Assembly (NCBI RefSeq): GCF_020740795.1
Contig: NC_067290.1
Location: 12,382,001 to 12,446,000, forward strand
Source: Apus apus
Lineage: Eukaryota; Chordata; Aves; Apodiformes; Apodidae
Length of the DNA: 64,000 nucleotides
Direction of reading: 5' to 3'
Each line of letters starts with the position of its first letter. Within the stretch, counting starts at the first letter, position 1. Both the position numbers and the translations under genes were made by a program. Positions 1-19,130 of the stretch are shown piece after piece. The notes below the pieces were generated by a model. The model saw only the letters and a list, made by a program, of their open reading frames with translations, searched no databases and was not told the DNA's origin.

Positions 1-2094
1 CGAGACTCAAGTTTGCTCTGGGTAAATTGACAGTTACAGTCTACGCTGACTCCTCATCTGCCTCTTGGGCACTGGGACCCACAGTGGTTTGAAGGAGAGG
101 AATTTCTTTCCATGGGCGACCTCGAGGGCAGTGCCGCACGGCATCTCTGCTGCCACTTTTGACACTCGCTCAGACTGGCACAGTCAATCCTCAGGCTGGA
201 CCTGGGGATTTCATCTGAAGGAGGGAGTTCACCTGTGGGGCCTAGGCTTTTCAGACAAGAGCAGGTTGGGGCTTCCTTTCCTCAACAAGTGAGTTTTAAG
301 GAAACAAAGTGAGCTGAACTTCCTTGTTGGCATGGAGCCCTGTGCCTGGACTGCAGAGCCAGCTGAACTTGGATCCAGAGGACTGCCAGGAGCTTCCAAG
401 GAGCTAGATGGGCTCAAGGGACCCCTTTTGAGATGTGTGACAAGTGATGGTTGTTCTGCAAGGTCAGAAGGCTGCTGTTTAATAACAGTGAGTCATCGCA
501 AAGGTCACAAAACATCTTCTAGCCACATCTGCTCATCATTTTTGGCACTGAACTTCCTGGCCCAGGAGCTGGCACTTGGCTCCTACCTTTTCCCCTGCTC
601 CTGTCACAGATCCTTGCCTGGCTGGATCACTCTCTGTGAACACTGAGCTCTCATTTCCCAGGTCTAGTCTGGCCATCTGTGTCCCCAGTTTCATCATGTC
701 TGACCTTGGAGAAAGGAAGGGCAGGTTTGGAAACCTAACACCAGCTGGTTAGACAGAGGAGATGGGGAGGTGGTGCTGTAGGTTGACAAAGAGCTTAGAT
801 GAAAACTGGGATAACAAATTAATCACTTCTGGGTGGAAGTGTGTCAGCAGATGCACAACCCACAGGCTGGGTCTGAAGAACATTCAGACCCTTTTTTTCT
901 CAAAACCCCTGCAGCTAAATAACCGCTCTGTAACTGTGACCATGGAGAACTGCAACCAAGCAGCTCTGCAACACTGAAAACCCCATTTTACTCAACTGCA
1001 ACCACCCCCTAAACAACCCAACAACAAAACCCCCAAAAAAGGGAATTGCAGAGGAGTGAGCAAGCTTAACAGGGCAGAGAAAGTCATTCTTCTGGGCTGC
1101 AGCTGGGGACTTCCTGCTCTGTGCAACCCTGTCACCCCTGCAGATAGAGAACAGGCACCCAGAAGAGGAAGAAGAGAGGCTGGGGCCTCCATCACTGCCA
1201 GGCTGGCCAAACACTTCATGCTGGGGTGTCTGTAGCTGCAGGGGGAGGACAAGGACCAGAGGTACAGGGCACTCCCACAGCCCGAGTCCATTTTTCTTTT
1301 GTTCCAAGAAAAAGAATCAAGAACTTGGTTGAAAAAAAAGAAGGCAACATTGCCATTCTTTAGGACATAATTCATCTGCAGCTAGGTGCTCGCTTCCATG
1401 GATTGTCATTGGCAACTGGACTGCCTCCTGCCCAGCCCCATGGGCATGGAGGCTCTCAGCTCAATTGCAGCTGCTGTACATACCAGCACAAGCATGGAGC
1501 TGCACACTGCTCTTCCCATCATTTCTCACCCAGCAGAAGCACCATTTGCTCTCCAAGGTGGGTGCAGCACAATGGCCCACACCTTAAGCCCATCCCTTCT
1601 TGCAGTACTTGAAGTCATCTCTTGTGCAAATGTGCTGCTGTGCACGTCTCACACGTGCTTCCGTGCAGCACAGGGGACATGCAGCAGTGCACACCAGCAT
1701 GCTGCACACCACATGCTGTCTTCTCCTTCCTTCTTTCTACACTCACCTTCTACATAACCTCCTCTCGCTTGTCTATTCCATGCTCAAAACCAGCACATTC
1801 AACTCAACGGACGCACTCTCATCTGGTTGGGGTATCAAAAGCAGCTCCTGGGAAGCTTTGCTACTCCCCACAGGGTGAGGAAGGCAATGGATTCCATCTC
1901 TGTTCTGCTGCAGCATCCAGAAATGGCTCTGAGCAGTGGATGGGCATCACTTACTGGGAAACAAAAGTAAGTATTCAAGCACTTGTAACTGCTCAGCGAA
2001 TCCTATCACAGCTGTGTTAAAAATGGTATTTCTGATTCAGGCTGCCAGATGCTGGGCCAAAAACCCAGAGTGAGGAATACAGACACCAGGATAC
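1..2094. other. sequence downstream of RHOA, no gene seen
   Basis: No open frame here resembles a known protein, and no splice-bounded coding exon was recognised on either strand. In human, as I recall, GPX1 lies just past the RHOA 3' end, so I looked for GPX1-like coding sequence and found none. On the minus strand the first 50-60 bases left of the RHOA cleavage region are T/G-rich, as expected for a downstream polyadenylation element. Confidence 0.6.
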
Positions 2095-3183
2095 AGGGAG
2101 CTTAGAAAACTGCCTTTATTCTATTAGTTGTTGGAAAAATGAAAATACAGAAAGAGTTTAGTTGGCTGCAGAACAGCAAGAAGTTCACAGGTTACGAGTC
2201 TGATCACTACATGGTAACCAAACTTACACAAAAAGTTTCCTTTTTTTAAAAGTTTTGAAACTGGGTCCAGCAATGAACTTAAGGCAACTGAACAGTTCAG
2301 AAGCTTCGAGTGTGAGCAGGCTGTCTGTTCTCATCCCTACGGCACGTCATGGAAAAAACTCCTGGGTGTGCAGACCACTCAAATAATTCAAATGGGTCAG
2401 ACTCTTACAAATGAACAGGGGAAGAGGATCAGCTGCTTTCCATCGGACTTTATTTTCAAATACAGTTTCTTAAAAAACCCAGAACACCTTAACGCAGAGG
2501 TTACAAGTAACAGTATTAGGAAATCCAATTATACAAAAAATACTACATCTAAGCTGGGGTAAATAGATTTATTTTTGGTAACATACATTTAAACTGGCAC
2601 TAATTACACAGTAACTAAAAGGTAACTAACATGAAACCACAGAACCCTCACTTTTCCTTAGCTGAATGGGACTTGGTCATTTCAGAGTGATCACATTTTT
2701 CAAACTAAATGTTTTACACCATTGAGCCATGAAAATCAGATCTTCCTAAATGTGATAGCACTGAAGCTACGCTTGATTCCACATACAGCCAGGTAACTGT
2801 TGTACTCAATTAGAATAGGACGTTAGTTATAAAGTAGTTACAGACCAATCCTCTGTGTTGACAGCTTTTTCTCTTTTTAGAGAGAAGAAAGAAGATAGAG
2901 AATTGTCTTCAATTAGCGCCTGGCATATCCTGTGAGTGCAGAAAAGGTTTGTTAGAGGAATGTTGAGGTTAACCTTGGGTGCACAGATGAATTTGATGCA
3001 GATTGTTATAAAAATCATGGTTGGCTTCTAAATACTGGTAGCAAGATGACTCGATTTTTAAATCTCTTAAGTAAATTATAGATAATGAAAAAGGCCAGTA
3101 ATCATACACTAAGATTAATAAACAGCACTTCAAAATTACTCAAGTGCAGGGTGCTGCTTTGGCCATCTTCCCCTGGCCACACT
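2095..3183 (-). other. RHOA: RHOA 3' untranslated region
   Basis: This stretch follows the RHOA stop codon on the minus strand and runs to the last good polyadenylation signal. Its length of about 1.09 kb is similar to the roughly 1-kb RHOA 3' UTR of mammals. It is AT-rich and has no competing open frame with a recognisable product. Two further AATAAA hexamers (minus strand, at 2568-2573 and 2449-2454) lie inside it and could give shorter 3' ends. The exact cleavage site is inferred. Confidence 0.7.
2115..2120 (-). terminator. RHOA: RHOA distal poly(A) signal AATAAA
   Basis: The plus-strand TTTATT reads AATAAA on the RHOA strand, about 1.06 kb past the stop codon. It is followed about 40-60 bases further along the transcript by a GU-rich run (tggtgtctgtattcc on the minus strand), the usual downstream element. 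It is the most distal of three AATAAA hexamers in the UTR. Confidence 0.65.
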
Positions 3184-9293
<6,110 letters not shown>

Positions 9294-10079
9294 AGCTGAA
9301 AAACAAAAAAACAACTTATTAATTCATCTGCTGCAGTTTTTAACTGAGGTGCTAATAACCAACAACCACTACACCTCCAGCTAATACGAACTTTTAAATC
9401 AGGTCTACATGTCCAGAGACACAGGTATTTGGAATCATACAAGTTCAAGTTCCCATCCTTTTCAGAAAAATGTTACCCAGGATTTGTCAACATACTGGTG
9501 AGCCACTATGTACAAAAATATTAGAAAGGAGAGGAGAACAGCCTGGTTTAACATTTATTTACCTATTGTAAAGGTTGAAACAGGAATGTCAGATACAGCA
9601 AGTGAGCAGGCAGTGCTGTCCAAGAGCACTGTCTGAGAAGTGTGTTTTAGGTCATCAAATAAAAGACGCTTCAATTCAAAGGCAGTAACATTTTCTTGTC
9701 ATGCTGACTTGTCCTGACTATAAAGTGCCAGAAGCTGTGTGGAAGTCAGCTGGTCTGAAGAACATCTGCAGCCACATCAAAGCACCAACAGAAGAATCCC
9801 AAGGAAACAAGCCTGTTCCTTGTATTACAACCACCACACTGCAAAGGATTTTGGAAGGACACATTCCAGTCCTCAGTCTGCTTTCCCAAACATCATGTTA
9901 CCAGGTTACTTGGTGTGCTGTCAGCTTACATTAAGGAAAGGGGACACACAGAGGGAGACACCACCATGATACTCCACACAGGTCTCTGCTGTTCAGTAAA
10001 TTTATTTGTACCAGGAGAATACAAAACTATGGCTTGTTCACATATAACTTCAGGTTCAAAAATAAGGTGTGAAAGCTTG

Positions 10080-10510
10080 AAAAGGTTTAATGAAAGCCTA
10101 GAGTCAGGATGGGACTGAAGGAGATGATTCTGTTGGATTTGGCAAATTTCTACAAAGTCATAAGCAGCCCAAGAAGTATGGATTGATTGTTCATCACTTC
10201 CCACAAACAAATGCAAGGGAGGTGATACAAAGATAGAAGAGGGTTCAAACCCCCCAGAAGGCAACAGGCCCTGGGAACTCCAACAAGAGGATGTTGTGGA
10301 CAGAAGAAATTTATACAGGCCTAAAGGAGACTGGCTGTGAGTTAATGCATGCAGAAACCACATCTGCCTCAGAACACCCCCATAGTAGAATAACGGAGGC
10401 TGAAATAATACTTTGGGAAGCACTATATATGTGCCTGCTCTCTTCTCTTCCCTAGGCATTTATTTGCAACCTCTGCCGGAATAAGCCACAGATTTAGGGA
10501 GGGACCTGGC
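10080..10510 (+). mobile_element. old CR1-type LINE 3' end
   Basis: The order of recognisable blocks matches the 3' region of an old amniote CR1 family: ATTTCTACAAAGTCATAAGC, then TTGTTCATCACTTCCCACAA, then GGGTTCAAACCCC-type text, TGGGAACTCCAACAAGAGG, GATGTTGTGGAC, TTTATACAGGCCTAAAGGAG, and further on TTCCCTAGGCATTTATTTGC. It is heavily diverged with no open frame. Assignment rests on remembered consensus text, not on a search. Confidence 0.7.
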
Positions 10511-11499
10511 TACAAGGGACTGGAATGAACTACTTTCTTCTCCATAACATGAAGGCACTTGAGGGGAAGTCGCTTAGTCATCCCATGAAGCTTCCTGGAA
10601 ATGGAGCAAACAGCAACATCACCATAGTACTTACCATGGCGTGACCAAAATACCACAGAGGGAGCACCCTTGTGAGTTAACTTTTGCCATGACAACCACA
10701 GTACAAAGCTGTGTGAGGATGACTAGGGGTGCTGGTGAGGGGAGAAGAGCTTGAAGAAGCACAGAAGAGAACTGAAGAACACAGCAAAAATGTTTTCTCC
10801 TTTCTGCCTCCTCCCTTACAAAATTAAGAAAAAGGTAAAAACTAGCCATCTAAAAGCAACCTTTAGTACCATTTAGGTGCTGAAGAAGCAGTGGCTATTA
10901 CAAGAGGTTATCTACTTCTGCTCCAGGTGCAAATGGAGAAAGATCATATCATATCAGCGCAGCAAGGGCTCAAGGGCTTGTAGAGCACACTGTTGTCAGA
11001 CAACTGCACTCAAGTAATCCAAATCTATCTCTAAAATGAGCTTCTTTCACCTTGTGAATATATATGTACACACATTTAAGTTATTTACCTTAGGGATTTG
11101 GGGTTATTTTTACATTTGTGGAAGGTTTGAAATGATTCAAGCTTTAGAAAGGCTTTCTTTCAGTGGTTTTAGATGATTTTGAATACTTTCTAGCAATGGT
11201 GATATTTGATTTTTACAGAACTAGAAAACATTTGTCCTCTGTACCAAGTCAAAATCAACTACTTAAAAGTTCTATCTACTGACAGCTTTGCCTATTCTGC
11301 CCTTAAAAACTGTCATACTCAGTCCTACAAAATCTATGACACGTCTACTGCTGTGCTTGACAATATGGGAAAAAATTTCCCCCAATGTGTATCCTCATTA
11401 CATTCTTTGATGTAATATAAGCCCTTTACCTTTTTTCCTACTTGTCATGCATGGGCACAGGGGAATAGATTATTCCCTTTCCCTAGTGCAATTGAGAAT

Positions 11500-11690
11500 A
11501 CATGTTTTAATTGAGTCTTCTCTTCAGACAAAACAATTCCAGTTTATTCAAGCACTCTCTGTAAATTGTATTTCCTGGACTCCCTTCTGGGCACAGTCCA
11601 ACTGGCACAAATTTACCAAAGCATGGAGCCCAAAAGCTGATTCCAGTATTTCACCTCTGGCTTTATGAACATTAACTAGAGCTGAAGGAT
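11500..11690 (-). repeat. possible degenerate CR1-like fragment
   Basis: The plus strand reads like the reverse complement of a CR1 ORF2 tail. A TCTCTTCAGACAAAACAATT block is followed by a GACTCCCTTCTGGGCACAGT-like block and GGAGCCCAAAAGCTGATTCC, in the order seen in antisense CR1 copies. Similarity is weak and the right boundary is unclear. Confidence 0.4.
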
Positions 11691-14600
11691 TATTTTATTG
11701 ACCTTCCAAGGATACAGTGTTGCTTAAATACCATACTGGAAGCTTATATCTTCCCACTGTCTCCTGCCCTCTTTCCCCCAAGCCAACACTGTTGATACAT
11801 TCAGCTTTTAAGTCACAGAAACTCCCAGATCTTTTTTCACTGGGACTGCTCCATAGTAAGTTGCTCTCTATTCACACAGCTCAATATTCTACTATTATGC
11901 TTTTATTTATCCTTCCTTTGATTGATGTTTTATATTGATGCAAGTAGACACAGATGCCTCAGGGTGTCAGGTCTGACCATTGGACAGAACCTTGGAAGGA
12001 AGTCACCAAACATCACAACCACTTGTTTCTTCCTGACATTAGTGGTTACAAACTTTTCAGCTCTATGGTATTTGAAGTTTCCTATCTACTGGTGAGGTTG
12101 AACCCTTGTTGCCACAACAACATACTTCACTTCTATTCCACCTGTGGATGTTCAAGGATGGAACACTGGTGTTGAGACTGCACTCAGCTTTCTTTTAACG
12201 ACAAATTAATCTTGCATCACTGAAGGTCTCCATGTGTACGGAAATTGTTTCAGTGGTGCTACAGTGCCCCAAATCCCCATATTTGGTCTTCAAATTTTAG
12301 CAGATATCTGGCCATGGCAACAGCATCCCATAATCTATGCATTAGCGTATTTACATCAATAATTTCCTAATTTAGAAGATCCAGTGTATAGACCAGCATC
12401 TTTTAGCTAATTACTTTTAGTTAAATAAATACAGTTCTATCTAGTGGGTAGCCAAAAGGATTGTCAGGTCTGGCAAATACTCAGAAAAGCAACATCTCTA
12501 TAGTACAACAGAGGAAAATTATTATTGTTTAGAATGGAGCTACACCTCAGTGGGGCAGAGCACAACTACAACTCTAAGCATTCACAGCAGTCAGGTCTTT
12601 CTGCTGCATTTTGACATAGTCTTGTTTTCTTAAGTATTCTGAAGCCTGGAAATAAGTCAGATTTGGAAGAGCAGTGGGAATCAAAAAGCACTTTGCTAGC
12701 TTAAAAAGCTGAAGCTGTACAGTACTGATGTTACATACAAGTTAGTATTTGCTGCAGCACAGCCTGTCACCTTACGAGTCTACATGTAGAGGTGAAAAAC
12801 TCCATGAACCACCTAAGAGGATATAACAGACAGACCAAATCCAAACTACCTTACTGTAACTGAACATGAGTACTACATATTTATCATTTTACAAAACGCA
12901 TAGAGCAGGGAGAAACCAATAATTCCAGAAAGCTGCTGGAACTGCATCACTGATGTTGCACACAGAACATGAGCAAGAAATATTCTATCCTGATGAGCAC
13001 AGAAGGGCTGCAGTGATCTAGGGGAACTGGTGCTGTCTTCTGCAGTAGGGCAACAGATCTGAAATTTTTCCTACTTAAAGGAACCACTCCTTCCGTCTTA
13101 GCATTTATAGGATTTTTAAAACCAGTGAGTCTGTTGGATTCAAAGTAGAAACTCTCACAACACGACTCAAGTGACTCATCTGAAGAGATGAAATTGTGAC
13201 ATTTCCTCAACCTAGGCCAGTGCCTTTTACAGGTATTACAGGAGCTTTAGACATCGTTTGCTCAACCCCACTAACATCACAGCAGGTTACAACACAAGGA
13301 GCTCCTGTTTGCTGAGATTTGCCACACTAACATCCTTGTTACATGAGGCTGCTACTTCTAAGTGCAGACCCATGCAGCATAAAGCCCTGCTTGTTAAGAG
13401 AACCTAGCAAATACTACAGAAGAATGAGAAATGGGGAAAGTATTTTTTTTCCATGTTTTAAACATACTCTCCCCCAAGTATTATTGTTTACTGCAATGGA
13501 ATTTGCCTCTTCTCTGCAGCATACTATTTATTTTTCCAAAGAGCAACATTTCGAGTGTGTCTTCTCCTGCAAATCCCAAGGCCACACAACATGAGTGAGG
13601 ATTGTGGACAAGCTGTTGACATTCTGAAGCTGGATAAGCTGGTAACATGCCAGCTTTGCCCATCTTGCTCTGGATGCCATCCTGGAGAAAGCAGTAAGGT
13701 GGAAGAAACAGCCCTTTAGCATCACATAGGTACTTCAGCTAGATTTTACTTCAATTACAAATGAACTACTACCAACTTTATATTGCCTGCTATGCCATAT
13801 GTGCAGATCCCTTGTATAATGCACAATTTTGTCAAAAAAAGATCTGGATTACTGCATATGTTAGCAAGAACTCAGCAGAAACAGTTCAGCAGGACCATTA
13901 AAGATGTTTCTGATGCTGAGGGGAAAACAACCTTTAAATTATTTTCCCACTTCGTCTTGCTGAAGTTCTTAAAATCAAAATGTTGTAAAGTGAGGGATTT
14001 GAAATATTGTAGAGACAGCTTTACTGCTGACTCCTCCACACTGAGGGCTTAAAGACTTTGCTACTGAGCAACTTACAGCGTGGCACTCTTCTCACTTGCT
14101 TCACTTCCCCTTTATTCAATCAGCCCTGCCCCGGGCCAGCAGGAGGAACAAAAGGCTGAGGAACCAGAAGATTAAACCCTTTTTACCCCCACCCCGACCA
14201 GTCAAGCCCTGCCCTCTACCTACCACCGAGAAGAACTGCCTCTGCACCAGGAACTGAACTCTTAAAACACACTCTTGCTCAAGCTTGAAGGGGAGAAGGA
14301 TCAAGCTTCCCCAAAGACTCCAGTGGTGAAGAGGACATTGATGAGCAGCCTTTTCCCACAGCTTTCTTCTGGCTGTTCAGCAAGGTCTGGCATCAAAACT
14401 GAGAACTACCTACAACTCAAAGCAGTTTGGAGCAGGAAGCAGATCATCCCAAAAGCAAACAGGTTTGCGTTTAGGGCAACTGTGTACAGACAGTGGAGAA
14501 ACTGAGTGTGGTGCATTTTGGGTGGGGGAAATGGTCCAAAAAACCAGAGAGCAGGGAGTGGGTAGACAAAGAGGCCAGGAGAAGGATGGCAGAAGGACGT

Positions 14601-15044
14601 AACTGCTCAAGTCCAGCCTCCTCTAGTGCAGAACCCAGGATTCCCACATCGCCCAGTTCTGGAATTGCCAACATGCAGCAAGCATCAAAACCTTCTCCTC
14701 TGTTGAAGTCCCAATGCAAAATGTCTGCAACTATGTTTGTTTGTTTGTTTTTTCCTCCACTACCTTTTCATTGGTGAAAGTATGCATAAACAAATGTCAG
14801 AAACATTGAAGCTTGCTTTCTAAATGCTATTGGTGCTACCTTAAATCAGCTCCCTTGAGCACACATAAGCCTATGTGTGCTATCATGCTATTTTTTTCCA
14901 CATAGCCCATACAGGATGGCCCAGCTCTTAACTAGCAACAGTTGTGAAGTAAAAAAAAAAACAACAACAAACTTTGACCCCAATTCACCTCTTACAGAAG
15001 TTGCAAAATGGGTAGCAAACAGCCTCAGGACTGCAATAAGGGGA

Positions 15045-15083
15045 GAAAAAAAAAAAAAAAAGGAAAAAAAAAAAGGAAAAAAG
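15045..15083. repeat. A-rich simple sequence
   Basis: Runs of A (about 17, 11 and 6) are separated by GG pairs. No transposon body with a matching 3' tail was recognised immediately to the left, so I call it only simple sequence. Confidence 0.8.
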
Positions 15084-17079
15084 GTGATTCAATCACATAA
15101 AGGAGCTGGATGCTTCTGTTACAATGCTCCTAAAAAGATCCTGGATGAACTACATGCACCAAAACATGCTGCAAGTGAGCACTTATTTATTGCTTTTATT
15201 TCTCAAGACATCCAGAACAGACCTCATCTGTACAGCTGTGCTGGAAGTAAAGCCAGGCAAACTCCATGCTCAGAGCAATCATGCTCACTTGGTACCATGT
15301 ACAAATTGAAATCAAATATTACTGTGGTAGAAATACAGTTAAATTACAAGCCATTAGAATACAAACACTAACAACATGAAAGCAGTCACCACTATAAAGA
15401 CCACAGCAAACACAGTTTATTTGAATAACTAAAATTTACTTAATTCTGTGCAAATCTGCCTGTAGACACTTGCATTCATAAACTGATAAGCCACATTAGT
15501 TGTTTCCCAAAGGTCTCATTACCAAAGCTTTAAATGTATTTATAATCCTTACAGCATCCAACACATAAAGCAGTTTGACAGTACTGCAAAACAGACCTAT
15601 TTCTAACTACAGTGCTACGTGGGAACAGTTGGTAAGAAAAAGATATCTGCTGGGGGTTTTTTGGAGGGTTATGTGTGAAATTTAACATTTGAAAAAAGTC
15701 CCAAAGCTGGTAAAGCACAGGGCAGGCTACTGATGTTGCTAATTAAACGTAATCCACAGAGAAACAGGAATCTTCTGTTGTAAGACTGAAGTACAATTGA
15801 AAAACTGACACAAAAGGTCAGCATGGTATCTGATGGGATTAAATATTGGTCATAGGTCCTTGGACAGGGCGAGCTGAGTGTTCAGCTTTCTGCTAGCAGT
15901 TTATTCAGACTGTGTGTTAACCATGCTCAAGTCTGGCAAGTTTTACTAGTTTGGGAAAAGTGCTCTGCAAACGTAGCTGTACATTTCCAGAGCCAGCTTT
16001 AAATTGGCAGCAGTTTAACTGTTACAACCCCAGCTAATAAACCTCACCAGGTCTCAGCTATCTCCACAAATAACCAGCTCAAGCCTCTTTGCACCACATC
16101 ACCAGAACTGGGAGCAGGGTCAGCTTAACTGCATTAGGTCTTAATGACATTGGTTCAGTGCCAGCCTTAATGACCAATGAATTTTATACAGTCATTAAGA
16201 GTTACCAAAAGCACAAAATTAGTGTTTAATAGACAAGACCATGCAACACATTTCAGTTAAATGCACCGTGCGTTGTTTATGCTGCCTTTACAATGGCTGA
16301 AGTAGGGCAGGAGACAGCTCATCCAGCAGAAAGCCTGCCAGTGCCAAGGTTTTGAGGAAACCTGAGTCGCCAGTCAGTGCTAGACCGTGTTGTGTGTCAT
16401 GCGGACAGAGTACGGCTAATCTGAGATATCATGTGAAGTCTCAAAGCTGGATTCATCCTATCAAATTACAGCCTTTGCCCTTGCTTTCCTCTTCAGGATA
16501 AATCCTGAATGACAACACACATTTCATCCAACTTTCAAAGAATAAAATTGCTTTCGATTCTGATACATTTTCTTGATTTCAAATCACCAGAGGAAAGAGC
16601 AAACTCTCCTGCCTTGCTCTCCCTCCCTGTGCAGGCCACCCACTGATGCTTTACAGGAATGATGCCTGAGAGCAAGATCAAATTCTTTTGTTAAAATGCC
16701 TGAGCCATGACCTGAGCAACCTTCTACACTCAGCATTGTCCCCCACAAGCAGCTCCAGCACAAAGACCAGGACACCAACTCATGCCTACAGCTAAATGTA
16801 CACTTTGTGCATATAGAGACTCAGTCCTTCACTGCAACTCTGCACACATGTAAAAATGGGAACACCAGCTGGGGACTTAGTCTCTCCACCTCAGCACCTG
16901 GCATTCAGGATCAGCTTAGGGGTGGATTCATACAGCAAAACAGAAGAAAAAGGAATGGGAAGCTTCCCCTGCCATACTGACCAGCCTCCAACCATTTTCA
17001 GCTCAGGAGCTTCTTGGGTTAGATGTGGTTCCCATGAATTTGGTAACCTCAAAAAGATTTCTCTTCCATAAGCTTGTCC

Positions 17080-17215
17080 AGACTCCCTTTGAACCCATGT
17101 AAACTTCCAGGGCTCACAACATCCTGTTGGAGGAAGTTCCCACATCTTAATTACACATTGTGTGTAAAACCACTTCCTTCAAATTAAAAATTGTCCCTAT
17201 TAGTTTCTGTTACTG
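17080..17215 (-). repeat. degenerate old CR1-type fragment
   Basis: The plus strand carries CTCCCTTTGAACCCATGTAA, CACAACATCCTGTTGGAGGA, AGTTCCCACATCTTAATTAC and a TGTGTGTAAAACCACTTCCT block. This is the block order found in the reverse complement of the same old CR1 3' region that lies forward at 10.1-10.5 kb. It is short and diverged. Confidence 0.55.
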
Positions 17216-18439
17216 CCTCCTTACTCTGAAATTGGAAGAAAGCAAACAGTTTACACCTAGCTTACCCTCTTTTCTGCTGCTCACCTAACAGACCTTCCAG
17301 AATGAAGCAGCCTAGCATAGAGTTGATTTTGTTTTTTTTAAATACATTTACACCTTTGACAATAGTGACTGGCTGCTCCTTGCATATGGCCTAACAAAGT
17401 GGTGGAGGTGTCATGGTGAAAAGCTTCAGCCAGGAGGGCCCTGGGAAGCCCAGCACTGCATACCTTCCCATCCCACACCATCCATCACAGCCCCAAAGGC
17501 ACCAGGGCTGCTAGGGCCCAGAGACACCACCGTTTTGACAAGGGTGTGCTGTCATACCCACTCACACCACCCTATCAGAGAACCACACCCTGAGCTGCAT
17601 TTCAAGCACAAACAAGCTGCAGCTTGGTCATTCCCAGCACATTTTCACTCTGTGTATTATCTCAGGTGTGGACTATCTTGACTTTAATTCTTCTAACAGA
17701 GAATCCCCTACCATGCCTCTTGCTCCAGCATAGTTACATTTTCTGCACTGCTGATGTGGTTTTACTTGTCACTTCCTCATTTATTTGGCCTCTGCCAACT
17801 TCTTCATACTGGTATTTTTTTTCTCCCAGGTGACTGGTAAGAAATACAGCCCAAGAGCTAACTCCTGTGTGTCCTTGCTAGACACAGACTCATTTAGGTC
17901 TCCACCTGTCTTTAAAAGCTGTCCTCCTTCTACTCAATTTAACAGGAACCATATCTGTTTTGTACTGGTTCAGTTTCTCACTGAAATTGACACACAATTA
18001 CTGTCAAGTGCTAATCGAAGGTTACCATGAACACCTGTACTTAACCAAATTGAAACAATTAACTTTTTTTGTTTCTATTCCCCCCCCAACCAGGCTTAGT
18101 GACATTGTCTTAAACCTTTCCTGAATGCTTTTACTTATTCCATCATTGTACCTGAGATTGATGTCTTAGTCTGATGGGATTATAATCATTAAGGTTGTCC
18201 TACTTCTTTTTATTATTACTGCATATTAGCATTCTTTCAAACTCCTTAAACTGCTGCACTATGTAAAGAGCTTTCTGGAAAAAAAAAAAAAAAATAAAAT
18301 CCCTCCATACTCAGGCCAGAGAGCTTCAGAGCTAAGATATAGATCAAAACATAAGTGTCAGCTACTCAATCTGGTCAGATTAGGCATGTGATACCATTCA
18401 ACATTGGGTTTTTTCTAAACCCACTTATTTAAACAGATA

Positions 18440-19130
18440 ATCAAAATACCTAACTACAGTGAAGTTCCCTGTGGATGGATAAATAACTGGTGAAGGATGG
18501 TAAACCAGACAGAAAGAAATGCTCAAGTCTCATGGAAGACCACCAGCAAGTGGAATCTGCACAGCTTGACATTCCTAAATGACCTAAAGAAGCAAAGAAA
18601 AAGAGCAATATAACAAAATTTACTGATGATGTAAAGATGTTCAGGTAATAAAGCACTTACTATGATGAATTTCAGAGCCTTAGAAGACGCTGTGCCTGTG
18701 CAGTGAAATTTGAAATAGATAAATGTGAAGTGATACATAAGGTAAAAAACAGATACAACTTCCTACATGAACTGATGGACTCACAGCTACTCAAGAGCAA
18801 TATTTCAGGGTTATATAGTTAACTCCTTTAAGATATAAGCTCAGCACTCTGAAGAGCTACAAATAATTTTTAAATTCCAGCATTAAGAATTAGGAAAAAA
18901 CAAAAATCATTAAGCTGGTGTATGAATCCACAAGCACACCTGCATCTTTTGACTCTGCAGTTGTGATCCTCCCTGGGTCAAAAGGCTGCAAAGGATCTGG
19001 AAATGAGTCAGAGCAAGGCAGCGTGGATGATTAAACCATAGAACAGCATCCATACAAGGAACAACTATGGCAGAACTGGGAAAAAGACAGTCTGAAAGAC
19101 ATGCAACTGAAAAGGAAAACAACTGCAGAC
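18440..19130 (+). mobile_element. degenerate CR1 LINE fragment (RT C-terminal part and tail)
   Basis: Forward translation shows fragments of the CR1 reverse transcriptase end: KFTDDVKMF in place of KFADDTKLF, followed by KFEIDKCEVIH and further ELMDSQLL-type text. About 250 bp on come remnants of the region around the QRRATRMI and GDMIE blocks. Many stops and indels are present. The left boundary is uncertain. Confidence 0.6.

Noticed and set aside
1-2094. Search for GPX1 expected downstream of RHOA
   Set aside because: No GPX1-like coding text was seen in any frame. The gene may lie further left or elsewhere.
10225-10262. GGGTTCAAACCCC, resembling a tRNA T-arm and B box
   Set aside because: There is no A box, anticodon arm or acceptor stem at the right spacing, and the text fits the CR1 3' region there.
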